Assembly: GCF_004765785.1 (NCBI RefSeq)
Contig: NZ_SBIT01000010.1
Span: forward strand, 186,001 to 250,000
Source: Halorussus ruber
GTDB lineage: Archaea; Halobacteriota; Halobacteria; Halobacteriales; Haladaptataceae
Length of the DNA: 64,000 bases
Reading direction: 5' to 3'
Shown one piece after another: positions 25,839 through 33,648 of the stretch (position 1 is the stretch's first letter; each line of letters begins with the position of its first letter). The notes under the pieces are model-generated. The model was given only the letters and a program-made list of their open reading frames with translations, was not told the DNA's origin and did not search any database. A program made the translations under genes and the position numbers.

Positions 25839-27599
25839 ATGAGAAACGCCAAAATCGTCTGTACGCTGGGACCGGCCTCCGAGTCCCGACGTACCATCCG
25901 CGAGTTGGCAGACGCCGGGATGACTGTCGCCCGGCTCAACGCCAGCCACGGGACCCGAGAGGACCGCGCCGAACTCATCGACCACGTCCGAGACGTGGAC
26001 GAGACCACCGCCGACCCCCTCGCGGTGATGGTGGACCTCCAAGGCCCCGAAATCCGGACCGCCGAGACCGACGAGTCGATTCACCTCGAAACCGACTCGA
26101 CGGTTCGGTTCGTCAAGGGCGACACCGCCACGCCCGAGGAGGTCGGCCTGAGTTACGCCATCGGTAACGTCGAACCCGGCGATACCATCCTCTTGGACGA
26201 CGGGCGCATCGAGACGACCGTCGAGGAGGTCGAGGGAAGCGGCGAGGACAGCGTCGTCACCGCGCACGTCGTTAGCGGCGGCGAGCTGAGCAGTCGGAAG
26301 GGGGTCAACATCCCCGGCGTGGATTTGGACCTCGACGTGGTGACCGAGAAGGACCGCCGGGACCTCGAACTCGCCGCCGAGAAGGAGGCCGACTTCGTGG
26401 CCGCGAGTTTCGTCCGGAGCGCCGCCGACGTGCTTGAGGTCAGCGAGGTGCTGGAGGAGTTGGGCGCGGACATCCCTATCGTCGCCAAAATCGAGCGCCG
26501 GGGTGCGGTCGATAACTTGGACGAAATCGTGGAGGCGGCCTACGGGGTGATGGTCGCTCGCGGCGATTTAGGCGTCGAGTGCCCGCTGGAAGACGTGCCG
26601 ATGATTCAGAAGCGAATCATCCACCGCTGTCAGAACGCGGGCGTCCCGGTGATTACGGCGACCGAGATGCTCGACTCGATGGTCCACGCCCGGCGGCCGA
26701 CCCGCGCGGAGGCCTCGGACGTGGCGAACGCGGTGCTGGACGGCACCGACGCCGTGATGCTGTCGGGCGAGACCGCAATCGGTGACGACCCGGTGCGCGT
26801 CGTGGAGACGATGGACCGCATCGTCCGCGAGGTCGAAGAGAGTGACGAGTACGAGGAGATACGCGAACAGCGCGTCCCGGCGGCCGACGACGCCCGGACC
26901 GACGCCCTCGCGCGGTCGGCCCGGTATCTCGCGCGGGACATCGGCGCGTCGGCAATCGTCGCGGCGTCCGAAACCGGTTACACCGCGCTGAAAATCTCGA
27001 AGTTCCGGCCGCAGGTCCCGGTCGTCGCTACCACGCCGAACGACCACGTCCGCCGCCAGCTCGCGCTCTCGTGGGGCGTCAACGCCCAGTACACGCCGGT
27101 CGCGGAGGGCATCGACACCATCATCGACGACTCGGTGCAGGCCGCCCTCGACGCGGGCGTGGCCGACAGCGGCGACACCGTGGTCGTGGTCTCGGGCATG
27201 ATGTCGGAACTGGAGGGCACCAGCACGACCAACATGCTCAAGGTCCACGTCGCGGCCGAGACGATTGCGACGGGCCGGAGCGTCGTCCGCGGCCGAGTCG
27301 CCGCGCCGGTCGCCAGAACCGACGACGGGGACCTCTCGGACGTGGCGGACGGCTCGATTCTCGCCATCGACCCCGAGTTCGACGGCGAGTTCAACGGTGA
27401 CGCCGCCAAACTCGTCGGCATCGTGGACGCCCGGCCGGGGATGACGGGCTATCCGGCGATGGTCGCCCGCGAACTCGACATTCCGATGGTCAGCGGCGCG
27501 CCGCTGAACCCAGCCATTCGAGACGGCGACGTGGTGACGCTGGACGCCGAGCGCGGTGTCGTCTACGACGGCGACGTGACCCACGCCGACCGACCGTAA
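25839..27599 (+). CDS. pyk: Pyruvate kinase with C-terminal PEP-utiliser-like domain
   Basis: 586 residues from ATG 25839 (MRNAKIVCTLGPASESRRTI). It converts PEP and ADP to pyruvate and ATP. Barrel motifs are RLNASHGTREDR, MVDLQGPEIRT, IVAKIERRGAVDNLDEIVEA with the catalytic Lys, VARGDLGVE and the magnesium-binding ITATEMLDSMVHARRPTRAE. The allosteric C domain is followed by an extra domain of about 100 residues (GRSVVRGRVAAPVAR to VPMVSGAP-like), related to the PEP-utilising swivel domain but without the phosphorylatable TSH. The same extra domain occurs in Bacillus-type enzymes. Confidence 0.95.
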   Translation: MRNAKIVCTLGPASESRRTIRELADAGMTVARLNASHGTREDRAELIDHVRDVDETTADPLAVMVDLQGPEIRTAETDESIHLETDSTVRFVKGDTATPEEVGLSYAIGNVEPGDTILLDDGRIETTVEEVEGSGEDSVVTAHVVSGGELSSRKGVNIPGVDLDLDVVTEKDRRDLELAAEKEADFVAASFVRSAADVLEVSEVLEELGADIPIVAKIERRGAVDNLDEIVEAAYGVMVARGDLGVECPLEDVPMIQKRIIHRCQNAGVPVITATEMLDSMVHARRPTRAEASDVANAVLDGTDAVMLSGETAIGDDPVRVVETMDRIVREVEESDEYEEIREQRVPAADDARTDALARSARYLARDIGASAIVAASETGYTALKISKFRPQVPVVATTPNDHVRRQLALSWGVNAQYTPVAEGIDTIIDDSVQAALDAGVADSGDTVVVVSGMMSELEGTSTTNMLKVHVAAETIATGRSVVRGRVAAPVARTDDGDLSDVADGSILAIDPEFDGEFNGDAAKLVGIVDARPGMTGYPAMVARELDIPMVSGAPLNPAIRDGDVVTLDAERGVVYDGDVTHADRP

Positions 27600-27627
27600 T
27601 CGAGGTTCTGTCGTTCGTTTTCTGCGG

Positions 27628-27960
27628 TCGCTCGCACCCGGCGGAGCAACCGCCGGGGCGTGCGCTCGGTGGAACAAACCACGAGGACGCGCTCGGTGGA
27701 GCAACCGCCGGCAAACGCTCGGTGAACCAACCGACAGGGGTGGATGAAGGGGCCGCCCGGTCGCGTTCATTTTAGTCGCTCCTCGACCCCTATCCGCGAC
27801 GTGCGGTGCGGGGAGGAGCGGATATGTCGAGGAGCGACCGCGAGCGGGCGGGGGCTTCAGGAACCATTCACGACTACGGTCGCTGCCGAGCCTGCCCCAA
27901 CTCAGGACGACCGGATTGCGGCTTCAGAACTACTCTATCCACAAGAAAGAAACAAAGACA
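27628..27960 (+). repeat. Dispersed element, family 2, copy A (27-base array plus hairpin)
   Basis: This fills most of the 416-base gap after pyk. The tandem units GCGCTCGGTGGAACAAACCA (27662-27688) and GCGCTCGGTGGAGCAACCGC (27689-27716), plus partial units on both sides, have a 27-28 base period. Then comes TGGATGAAGGGGCCGCCC and a hairpin: GTCGCTCCTCGAC (27775-27787) pairs perfectly with GTCGAGGAGCGAC (27826-27838), and TATCCGC (27791-27797) with GCGGATA (27818-27824). GGGGGCTTCAGGAA follows. Copies occur at 28.6 and 59.3 kb. Confidence 0.8.
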
Positions 27961-28015
27961 CGTCTTAAAAACAGAATTAACTATCTGAAAGAGATAAAAA
28001 TATTCCTCAAAGCCG

Positions 28016-28195
28016 CTATGCCGCGAGGAGAATCACGCGGCCGAAGACGAACAGCATGGTGGCGACGCCGAGGACGACGAAGGCGGCGTTTTCGAGCGTC
28101 GGCGACCCCGGTGTCAGGGGTTCGAGTTCCTCGCGCTCCTCGGGTTCGTAGCCGTCCTCGCCCACTTCGTCGGTGTCGTACTTCCAGTCCGACAT
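28016..28195 (-). CDS. Small membrane protein (DUF7312-like)
   Basis: 59 residues from ATG 28195 (MSDWKYDTDEVGEDGYEPEE). An acidic cytoplasmic N-terminus is followed by ITPGSP-like LTPGSPTLENAAFVVLG and one membrane helix ending VILLAA. This arrangement recurs as a small haloarchaeal family; function unknown. Confidence 0.7.
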   Translation of the reverse strand: MSDWKYDTDEVGEDGYEPEEREELEPLTPGSPTLENAAFVVLGVATMLFVFGRVILLAA

Positions 28196-28374
28196 GCTCC
28201 CGAGTATGCGTCCCACCGTCAAAAGGATTGGCTACCTTCAGCGAGGAGACTCACAGAAGCAGTCGGGATTGTCGTCTCGAAAGCCCTCGCACTCGGAACC
28301 GCAGGAGTAGACGAGACAGCAATGTCCTCGAAAGCCCTCGCGCGGTTCGCCGCCGGAAGACGGTTGTGCTCGTC

Positions 28375-28432
28375 GTCGTCCGAGAGAGCGAAGCTCTCTC
28401 GTGATCACGAAAATCTCCGATTTTCGAACGAC
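28375..28432 (+). repeat. Three-way-junction palindromic repeat, copy 1
   Basis: Outer arms GTCGTC (28375-28380) and AACGAC (28427-28432) enclose hairpin CGAGAGAGC/GCTCTCTCG with loop GAA (28381-28401), a TGATCA linker, and hairpin CGAAAATC/GATTTTCG with loop TCC (28408-28426). The same unit in reverse orientation is at 63228-63285 with different loops and identical stems. Confidence 0.8.
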
Positions 28433-28542
28433 TACGCTCCTGCGCGGACTGGGACTTCCGAGGTCACACTCGCACCGGAAGACAAACCGCGTCTTCCGAG
28501 CCGTTGCCTCGCTTCGCTCGGCAAGACTTCGCTCGCGTGACG

Positions 28543-28715
28543 GCCGCTCAGCGACATATTCCTCGGCTCACTTCGTTCGCCGGAAGGCATTCCTGCTCGG
28601 CCTACGGCCTGCGCGGGCTGTGACTTCCGAGGTCTGCGTCGCTTCGCTCCGCAGACCGCCTGCGGATAGGGGTCGCTGAGACGACCACGTAAACGCGAAC
28701 CCCGCTCGCCCTTTC
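28543..28715 (-). repeat. Dispersed element, family 2, copy C (expanded loop)
   Basis: Read on the minus strand. GGACTGAAAGGGCGAGC leads to GCGTTTACGTGGTCGTCTCA, then CCCCTATCCGC. The arms CTCAGCGAC (28547-28555) and GTCGCTGAG (28672-28680) are complementary as in the other copies, but the loop is about 115 bases and itself contains small palindromes (such as CGGTCTGCGG/CCGCAGACC types). No 27-base array precedes it. The rest of the 665-base gap between the DUF7312-like gene and the NfeD gene holds the three-way junction repeat (28375-28432) and a repeated CTCGAAAGCCCTCGC at 28276 and 28327. Confidence 0.7.
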
Positions 28716-28860
28716 AGTCCTCCAGGGCCGCACTTGGTCGGCCGGTCGAAACCTGTCGGTTGGCCCACTGGCCGAAACCTGTGGTTGGTGCGCCACGCCG
28801 ACCCCGTTCTCTCTCGCAGACTGCAAAACGTTAACCGGTCGGACTCCCAAGCAGTTGCTA

Positions 28861-29423
28861 TGGCACCGCTGTTGGACTCGCTCCCGCTGTTGCTCCTCGT
28901 CGCTGGCATCGGCCTCGCCATCGCCGAGGCGCTGATACCGGGCGCGCACTTCATCGTCCTCGGCGTCGCGCTCGCGCTGGCTGGCGTGGTCGGTATTCTC
29001 CTCGGGCCGCTGGCGTCGCCGCTCGTGTTGGCCGCGCTGGTGTTGGGCTTCGGCGCGGCCTCGCTGTACGCCTACCGGGAACTCGACCTCTACGGCGGAA
29101 AAGGAGTCGCACGAACCCGCGACTCCGACTCGCTCAAGGGACAGACCGGCCGAGTGACCGAGCGCGTCACGCCCGAGGACGGACAGATAAAACTCCACGA
29201 AGGAGGCTTCAATCCCTACTACGCCGCGCGGAGCGTCCGCGACGAGATTCCAGAAGGAACCGAGGTCATGGTCGTGGACCCCGGCGGCGGCAACGTCGTC
29301 ACCGTCGAGGCCTTGGAAGCAATCGAGGACCCCATCGACCGCGAACTGGCGAAAGACCAACACGAGGAGACGACTAGCGACCCCGAGGCGACCCGCGACC
29401 CCGAGTTCGAGGAGGAAATCTGA
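28861..29423 (+). CDS. NfeD family membrane protein
   Basis: 187 residues. The N-terminal half has three hydrophobic helices (LPLLLLVAGIGLAIAEALIP, FIVLGVALALAGVVGILLG, LVLAALVLGFGAASLYAYR), and the C-terminal half is the NfeD OB-fold (LKGQTGRVTERVTPEDGQIK to VMVVDPGGGNVVTVEAL). NfeD proteins pair with SPFH/stomatin proteins in membrane quality control, and the stomatin gene follows by 98 bases in the same direction. Confidence 0.9.
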
Positions 29424-29521
29424 GCGCCAGCGGTCCTCTCGGGGCGATTGGCAAAATTTCGTCGTATTTTCAACGACGGTGAGGGGAAGGCTTAACACGT
29501 CTTCTTGCTAACACTCCGAGT

Positions 29522-30679
29522 ATGTTGGTTCCACTACAGGCCGCCCCGGTCGGCGGTTTCACGGTCGTCGCGCTACTGATTCTGGCGCTGGCGGTCATCA
29601 CCATCTGGCAGTCCGTCGAGATCGTTGACGCGACAGAGAAGCGCGCGCTGACGGTGTTCGGCGAGTACCGGAAACTGCTCGAACCCGGTATCAACTTCGT
29701 GCCGCCGTTCGTGAGCGCGACCCACCGATTCGACATGCGTACCCAGACCCTCGACGTGCCCCGGCAGGAGGCCATCACCCGCGACAACTCGCCGGTGACG
29801 GCCGACGCCGTGGTCTACATCAAGGTCATGGACGCCAAGAAGGCCTTCCTCGAAGTCGAGGACTACAAGCGGGCCGTCTCGAACCTCGCCCAGACCACCC
29901 TCCGGGCCGTGCTGGGCGACATGGAACTGGACGACACGCTGAACAAGCGCCAAGAAATCAACGCCAAAATCCGGCGCGAACTGGACGAACCCACCGACGA
30001 GTGGGGGATTCGCGTCGAGAGCGTCGAGGTCCGCGAGGTCAACCCGAGCAAGGACGTCCAGCAGGCGATGGAGCAACAGACCTCCGCGGAACGGAAGCGC
30101 CGTGCGATGATTCTGGAAGCGCAGGGTGAGCGCCGGAGCGCCATCGAGACGGCCGAAGGTGACAAGCAGTCGAACATCATCCGCGCGCAGGGTGAGAAGC
30201 AGAGCCAGATTCTCGAAGCGCAGGGTGACGCGGTCTCGACGGTCCTCCGCGCCAAGTCCGCCGAGTCGATGGGCGAGCGCGCCGTCATCGAGAAGGGCAT
30301 GGAGACGCTGGAATCCATCGGGCAGGGCGAGTCCACGACCTTCGTCCTCCCGCAGGAACTCTCGTCGCTGGTGGGTCGCTACGGCAAGCACCTCACCGGC
30401 AGCGACGTGAAGGAAGACGGCGACCAACTCGACAGCCTCGACTTCGACGAGGAGACCCGCGAACTCCTCGGACTGGACGACATCGAGGAGATTCTCGGCC
30501 AGATAGACGAGGAAGCCGAGATGGACGTCGAGGCCATGGAGAAGGAGGCCCAAGCCATCAAGGAGGGCGAGGACCCCGCGAACATCAAGAGCGCAGACGA
30601 GGTCATCGAGGAGATGGACGAGGAGGACCCCGATCTGGAGGACGTGCAGGCCGAGATGGACGCCGAACTCGAAAAGTAA
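29522..30679 (+). CDS. SPFH/stomatin-like membrane protein
   Basis: 385 residues. An N-terminal membrane anchor (FTVVALLILALAVITIWQSV) is followed by the SPFH domain (KRALTVFGEYRKLLEPGINF to VEVREVNPSKDV) and a long Glu/Ala/Arg helical stalk (MEQQTSAERKRRAMILEAQG, EKQSQILEAQGDAVSTVLRA) that oligomerises. The acidic C-terminal extension ends MDAELEK. Forms membrane-microdomain scaffolds, working with NfeD. Its last eight codons are duplicated at 31778-31801. Confidence 0.93.
   Translation: MLVPLQAAPVGGFTVVALLILALAVITIWQSVEIVDATEKRALTVFGEYRKLLEPGINFVPPFVSATHRFDMRTQTLDVPRQEAITRDNSPVTADAVVYIKVMDAKKAFLEVEDYKRAVSNLAQTTLRAVLGDMELDDTLNKRQEINAKIRRELDEPTDEWGIRVESVEVREVNPSKDVQQAMEQQTSAERKRRAMILEAQGERRSAIETAEGDKQSNIIRAQGEKQSQILEAQGDAVSTVLRAKSAESMGERAVIEKGMETLESIGQGESTTFVLPQELSSLVGRYGKHLTGSDVKEDGDQLDSLDFDEETRELLGLDDIEEILGQIDEEAEMDVEAMEKEAQAIKEGEDPANIKSADEVIEEMDEEDPDLEDVQAEMDAELEK
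30656..30679 (+). repeat. 3' end of stomatin gene, left direct repeat
   Basis: The last eight codons encode MDAELEK and a stop. They recur with only synonymous differences and a TGA stop at 31778-31801; CCTGCT follows in both places. The two repeats bracket the AT-rich membrane gene. Confidence 0.75.
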
Positions 30680-30736
30680 GCCAAGAACCTGCTAGCTCAT
30701 TACCAAATTTTTTATTCGCACTGTTAGAGGTATTTG

Positions 30737-31777
30737 ATGATGAGTGGACAGTCGTTGACAGACCCTGGTAATTTCAGAGACTGGACTCCGTTTGGAATTT
30801 TCGTCTACGTGCTTCCTGGTCTTGGAGCATTACTGCTATTGTTTCTATTCCTCCCAACGACGGCAGTCAATTTGACAGTATTGAACAAAACGGTAGACAA
30901 ATTCAACCCGTTATTCTCCTTGTTGGGCGGTTCAGCGTTCTTCGGAATCCTCGGCTTTCTAGGAACGTACTTTATTGATACTCTCGTCGCTACTTTCCCG
31001 TTTTTATTTCTTTCCAGAGCCTTCGCACGGATGCCCCAGATGCCAAAACCGTACGGTGCAGGCATCGTAACCAAAGAAACGCGGCATGAGTTCCGATATA
31101 CTTGTGACCAACTGTTTTTCCGGGATTCCTCATCGGATGGATATGAGGCTTCTCTTCGAAGGTATTCTCAGGAGGCACATCGGAGGGCAGAAGAGTATCT
31201 TTTACAGTCTGGTGTAGATAGAATACAATCCCACGCTACAATTGCTGAAGCATTTAGGAAACTGTGGGGAGTTACGATCATCGGCCTCTTTGGTGTATTT
31301 ATCTTGGGCTACAATACGTTCCTTACCGACTATCAGCGGCTTCTTGAGGTGTACTCTGTTTCTCACACAGCTAGCATCAGTGCGTGGTTCTTCTTGGTAG
31401 TCGTCGCCAATTACGGTAAACAGAAGATTGGGTCGTTGCGTAAAAAAGCCACTAAAACTCGTAAATACGAAGACCCTTGGGTGGGTTGGAAACGAATCTG
31501 TATGGGCCTTTCGTATCTCCAGACCGTATTCCTGATGTCACTTTTTCTCTCGCTCTTGTTCAGGTATGTACGTCTCGACATTGAGTATCGCAGTAATGTA
31601 GAGACGTATATAGGAGACGTCCCTTATTCGGGGCTGATATTTTTATTCATTTTTTCATTTGTATTCTATTATCAAAAGCAAAGTCACCGACTAAAGAAGC
31701 GTAGGATTCTGATGGAAAATCTACACCATGTGGCACAGTCCAAAGGCGATATTCCGAATACAGATAAAGAAAATTAG
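30737..31777 (+). CDS. AT-rich multi-pass membrane protein, unknown function
   Basis: 346 residues from ATG 30737 (30740 is equally possible); the upstream TATA-like ATTTTTTATTC lies about 25-30 bases before. Hydrophobic helices are at about 20-40, 62-95, 180-200, 210-232, 262-285 and 300-320. A charged cytoplasmic loop at about 100-178 contains TRHEFRYTCDQLFFRDSSSD. The lower GC and mixed codon use differ sharply from the stomatin gene. It is bracketed by a duplicated stomatin 3' end, so it is probably an inserted cargo gene. No family recognised. Confidence 0.8.
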   Translation: MMSGQSLTDPGNFRDWTPFGIFVYVLPGLGALLLLFLFLPTTAVNLTVLNKTVDKFNPLFSLLGGSAFFGILGFLGTYFIDTLVATFPFLFLSRAFARMPQMPKPYGAGIVTKETRHEFRYTCDQLFFRDSSSDGYEASLRRYSQEAHRRAEEYLLQSGVDRIQSHATIAEAFRKLWGVTIIGLFGVFILGYNTFLTDYQRLLEVYSVSHTASISAWFFLVVVANYGKQKIGSLRKKATKTRKYEDPWVGWKRICMGLSYLQTVFLMSLFLSLLFRYVRLDIEYRSNVETYIGDVPYSGLIFLFIFSFVFYYQKQSHRLKKRRILMENLHHVAQSKGDIPNTDKEN

Positions 31778-31801
31778 ATGGATGCAGAACTCGAAAAGTG
31801 A
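31778..31801 (+). repeat. Duplicated stomatin 3' end, right direct repeat
   Basis: Encodes MDAELEK and a stop with ATG at 31778, immediately after the stop of the AT-rich gene, with no protein-coding sequence before it. Matches 30656-30679 at 21 of 24 bases; two differences are third-codon positions and one is in the stop codon. Confidence 0.75.
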
Positions 31802-32052
31802 CCTGCTGACCCCTCCCAGTTTTCTCGCGCGTCGTCACCGACTCGCTTCAGGAGTCACGATGCCACCATTTCGTCGCGCCCATCTGATGAGAATCCCTTA
31901 TAAATTAGTGCATAATATTTGAAATTCGGTGTCTCCCTCCCTGCCGCGGATGGTCACGCGACGCCCGCTCCGGCCGAACCGCGACTGGTCGGCCGTGTGA
32001 CGTTCCCGCAAGCGAAGGTATTTTAGGTGTCCAAGATGACCTATACATGTAG

Positions 32053-32664
32053 ATGGTTGAGCGCTCCGAAGTGGATGAAAATAAGCGGGCGACCCTCCGC
32101 CGGTTCGCGGTCTTGGGGGCCGCGACGCCGCTCTCGAAGTTCCGCGGCGACGACGACGGCGGCGAGAGCGAGGCCCGCGACGCGATTGCGGGTTACGTCG
32201 CCACCACGCCGGGCGCGCACTTCTCGAAGATCCGGGACGACCTCAAACTGGGAACCGGGGAAGCACAGCACCACCTCCGACAGCTCCTCGACTCGAAGGT
32301 AGTCGAGAGCCGCAGAGACGGCGATTACCGACGATTCTACCCGGCCGAACAGTTCGCCCCGTTCGAGCAAATCGCCCTCGGCTATCTCCGCCGGGAGACG
32401 CCCCGCGGGATGCTCATCGAGTTGCTGCGCGACCCAGACGCGACCGGTAGCGACCTCGCCGACGCACTGGACGTATCGAGACCGACCGTGAGCAAGTACG
32501 CCGCCGATTTGGAGGAGGCGGGCCTGCTGGACCGCGAAGACGGCTACGCCGTCGAGCGGCCCGAGACGGTCATCACCTTGCTGGTCCGGTACGCCGACTC
32601 GTTCGGCGAGGAGGCCGCGACGTTCGCCGCGCAGGCCGACGGGTTCATCTCGTTCGACCCGTAG
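32053..32664 (+). CDS. Two-domain winged-helix transcription regulator
   Basis: 203 residues. The first wHTH is at about 43-100 (DAIAGYVATTPGAHFSKIRD, LGTGEAQHHLRQLLDSKVVE) and the second at about 115-165 (GMLIELLRDPDATGSDLADA, SRPTVSKYAADLEEAGLLDR). The tail has no obvious ligand domain. This twin-wHTH layout is common in haloarchaea. It precedes an SDR-type gene by 30 bases and the first P450 by 1 kb, so local control is plausible. A TATA-like TATTTTAGG lies about 35 bases upstream. Confidence 0.85.
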   Translation: MVERSEVDENKRATLRRFAVLGAATPLSKFRGDDDGGESEARDAIAGYVATTPGAHFSKIRDDLKLGTGEAQHHLRQLLDSKVVESRRDGDYRRFYPAEQFAPFEQIALGYLRRETPRGMLIELLRDPDATGSDLADALDVSRPTVSKYAADLEEAGLLDREDGYAVERPETVITLLVRYADSFGEEAATFAAQADGFISFDP

Positions 32665-32694
32665 TTTTTCGGTCGCCCATTCGGTCTTCTTTCT

Positions 32695-33567
32695 ATGGAC
32701 ACCGTGGCAGTCACCGGCGGGAACGGCGAAATCGGGTCGGCCGTCCTCGCGGCGCTCGCCGAGCGAGGCTATCGCACCGCCAACCTGAGCAGAGGAGCGC
32801 GCCGGGAGCAAACCGCCGACCAGTACCTCCGGACCGACTTACTCGACCCCGGCGAGGTCTACGGGTCGCTGGCGAAGGCCGACCCGGACGCCGTGGCCCA
32901 CTTCGGGACGATACCTCGGCCCGACCGGACGCCCGGTCACGTCACCTTCCGGAGCAACGCCGAGACGCCGTATCACGTGTTGGAGGCGGCCGGGGCCCTC
33001 GAAATCGAGACGGTGGTACTCGCGTCTAGCCTCTCGGCGATGGGCGCTGGCTTCGAGGACGAGGTGACGGTCGAGTACCTTCCCGTGGACGAGGCCCACC
33101 CGCTGACGCCCTCGAACCCCTACGGTCTCGGCAAGCAGGTCTCGGAAGTCGTCGCCGACGGGTTCGGTCGGCGAGGAGGTCCGCCGACGACGATTGCTTC
33201 GCTCCGGTTCCCCCTCGTCACGAGCGACGAGGAGTTGCGGACGGTCTTCGCCGAGGCCGACCGCTCGCCCGAGGCGGTCCGCGAGGCCGGGTTCTTCGAG
33301 AAGGCCAGAAAGACGCTGTTCGCCTACCTGCATCTGGACGACGCCGCGGCGCTGGCGGTCCGGGCGCTGGAAGCTGATTTCTCGGGCCACGAGGTCTTTT
33401 TCGGCTCTGCGCCGGATACGACCGTAGACGCGCCGAGCGAGGAGTTGGCGGCGCTCTACGACGCCGAGGTCCGGGGTGAGTCCTTCGAGGGGACCGAGAG
33501 CCTCCTCGACGCCAGCAAGGCCGAGAGGATGCTCGGCTGGTCGGCCGAGCGGTCGTGGCGAGAGTGA
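32695..33567 (+). CDS. NAD-dependent epimerase/reductase (extended SDR)
   Basis: 290 residues. Rossmann motif VAVTGGNGEIGSAVLAAL, active-site SSLSAMGAG and YGLGKQVSE (the Y-x3-K pair) are all present. Substrate unknown. It lies 30 bases after the twin-wHTH regulator and 81 bases before P450-1. Confidence 0.85.
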   Translation: MDTVAVTGGNGEIGSAVLAALAERGYRTANLSRGARREQTADQYLRTDLLDPGEVYGSLAKADPDAVAHFGTIPRPDRTPGHVTFRSNAETPYHVLEAAGALEIETVVLASSLSAMGAGFEDEVTVEYLPVDEAHPLTPSNPYGLGKQVSEVVADGFGRRGGPPTTIASLRFPLVTSDEELRTVFAEADRSPEAVREAGFFEKARKTLFAYLHLDDAAALAVRALEADFSGHEVFFGSAPDTTVDAPSEELAALYDAEVRGESFEGTESLLDASKAERMLGWSAERSWRE

Positions 33568-33648
33568 GAAAATTCCCGCGAGAACGTTTGTTTCGGAGAT
33601 ATTTTTCTAAACATAACACTCTTCACAAACCGACGAGACCGTGTAGCC

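Noticed and set aside
28322-28540. Small plus-strand frame over the palindromic repeats
   Set aside because: Its sequence is simply the translation of the three-way-junction repeat and neighbouring palindromes.
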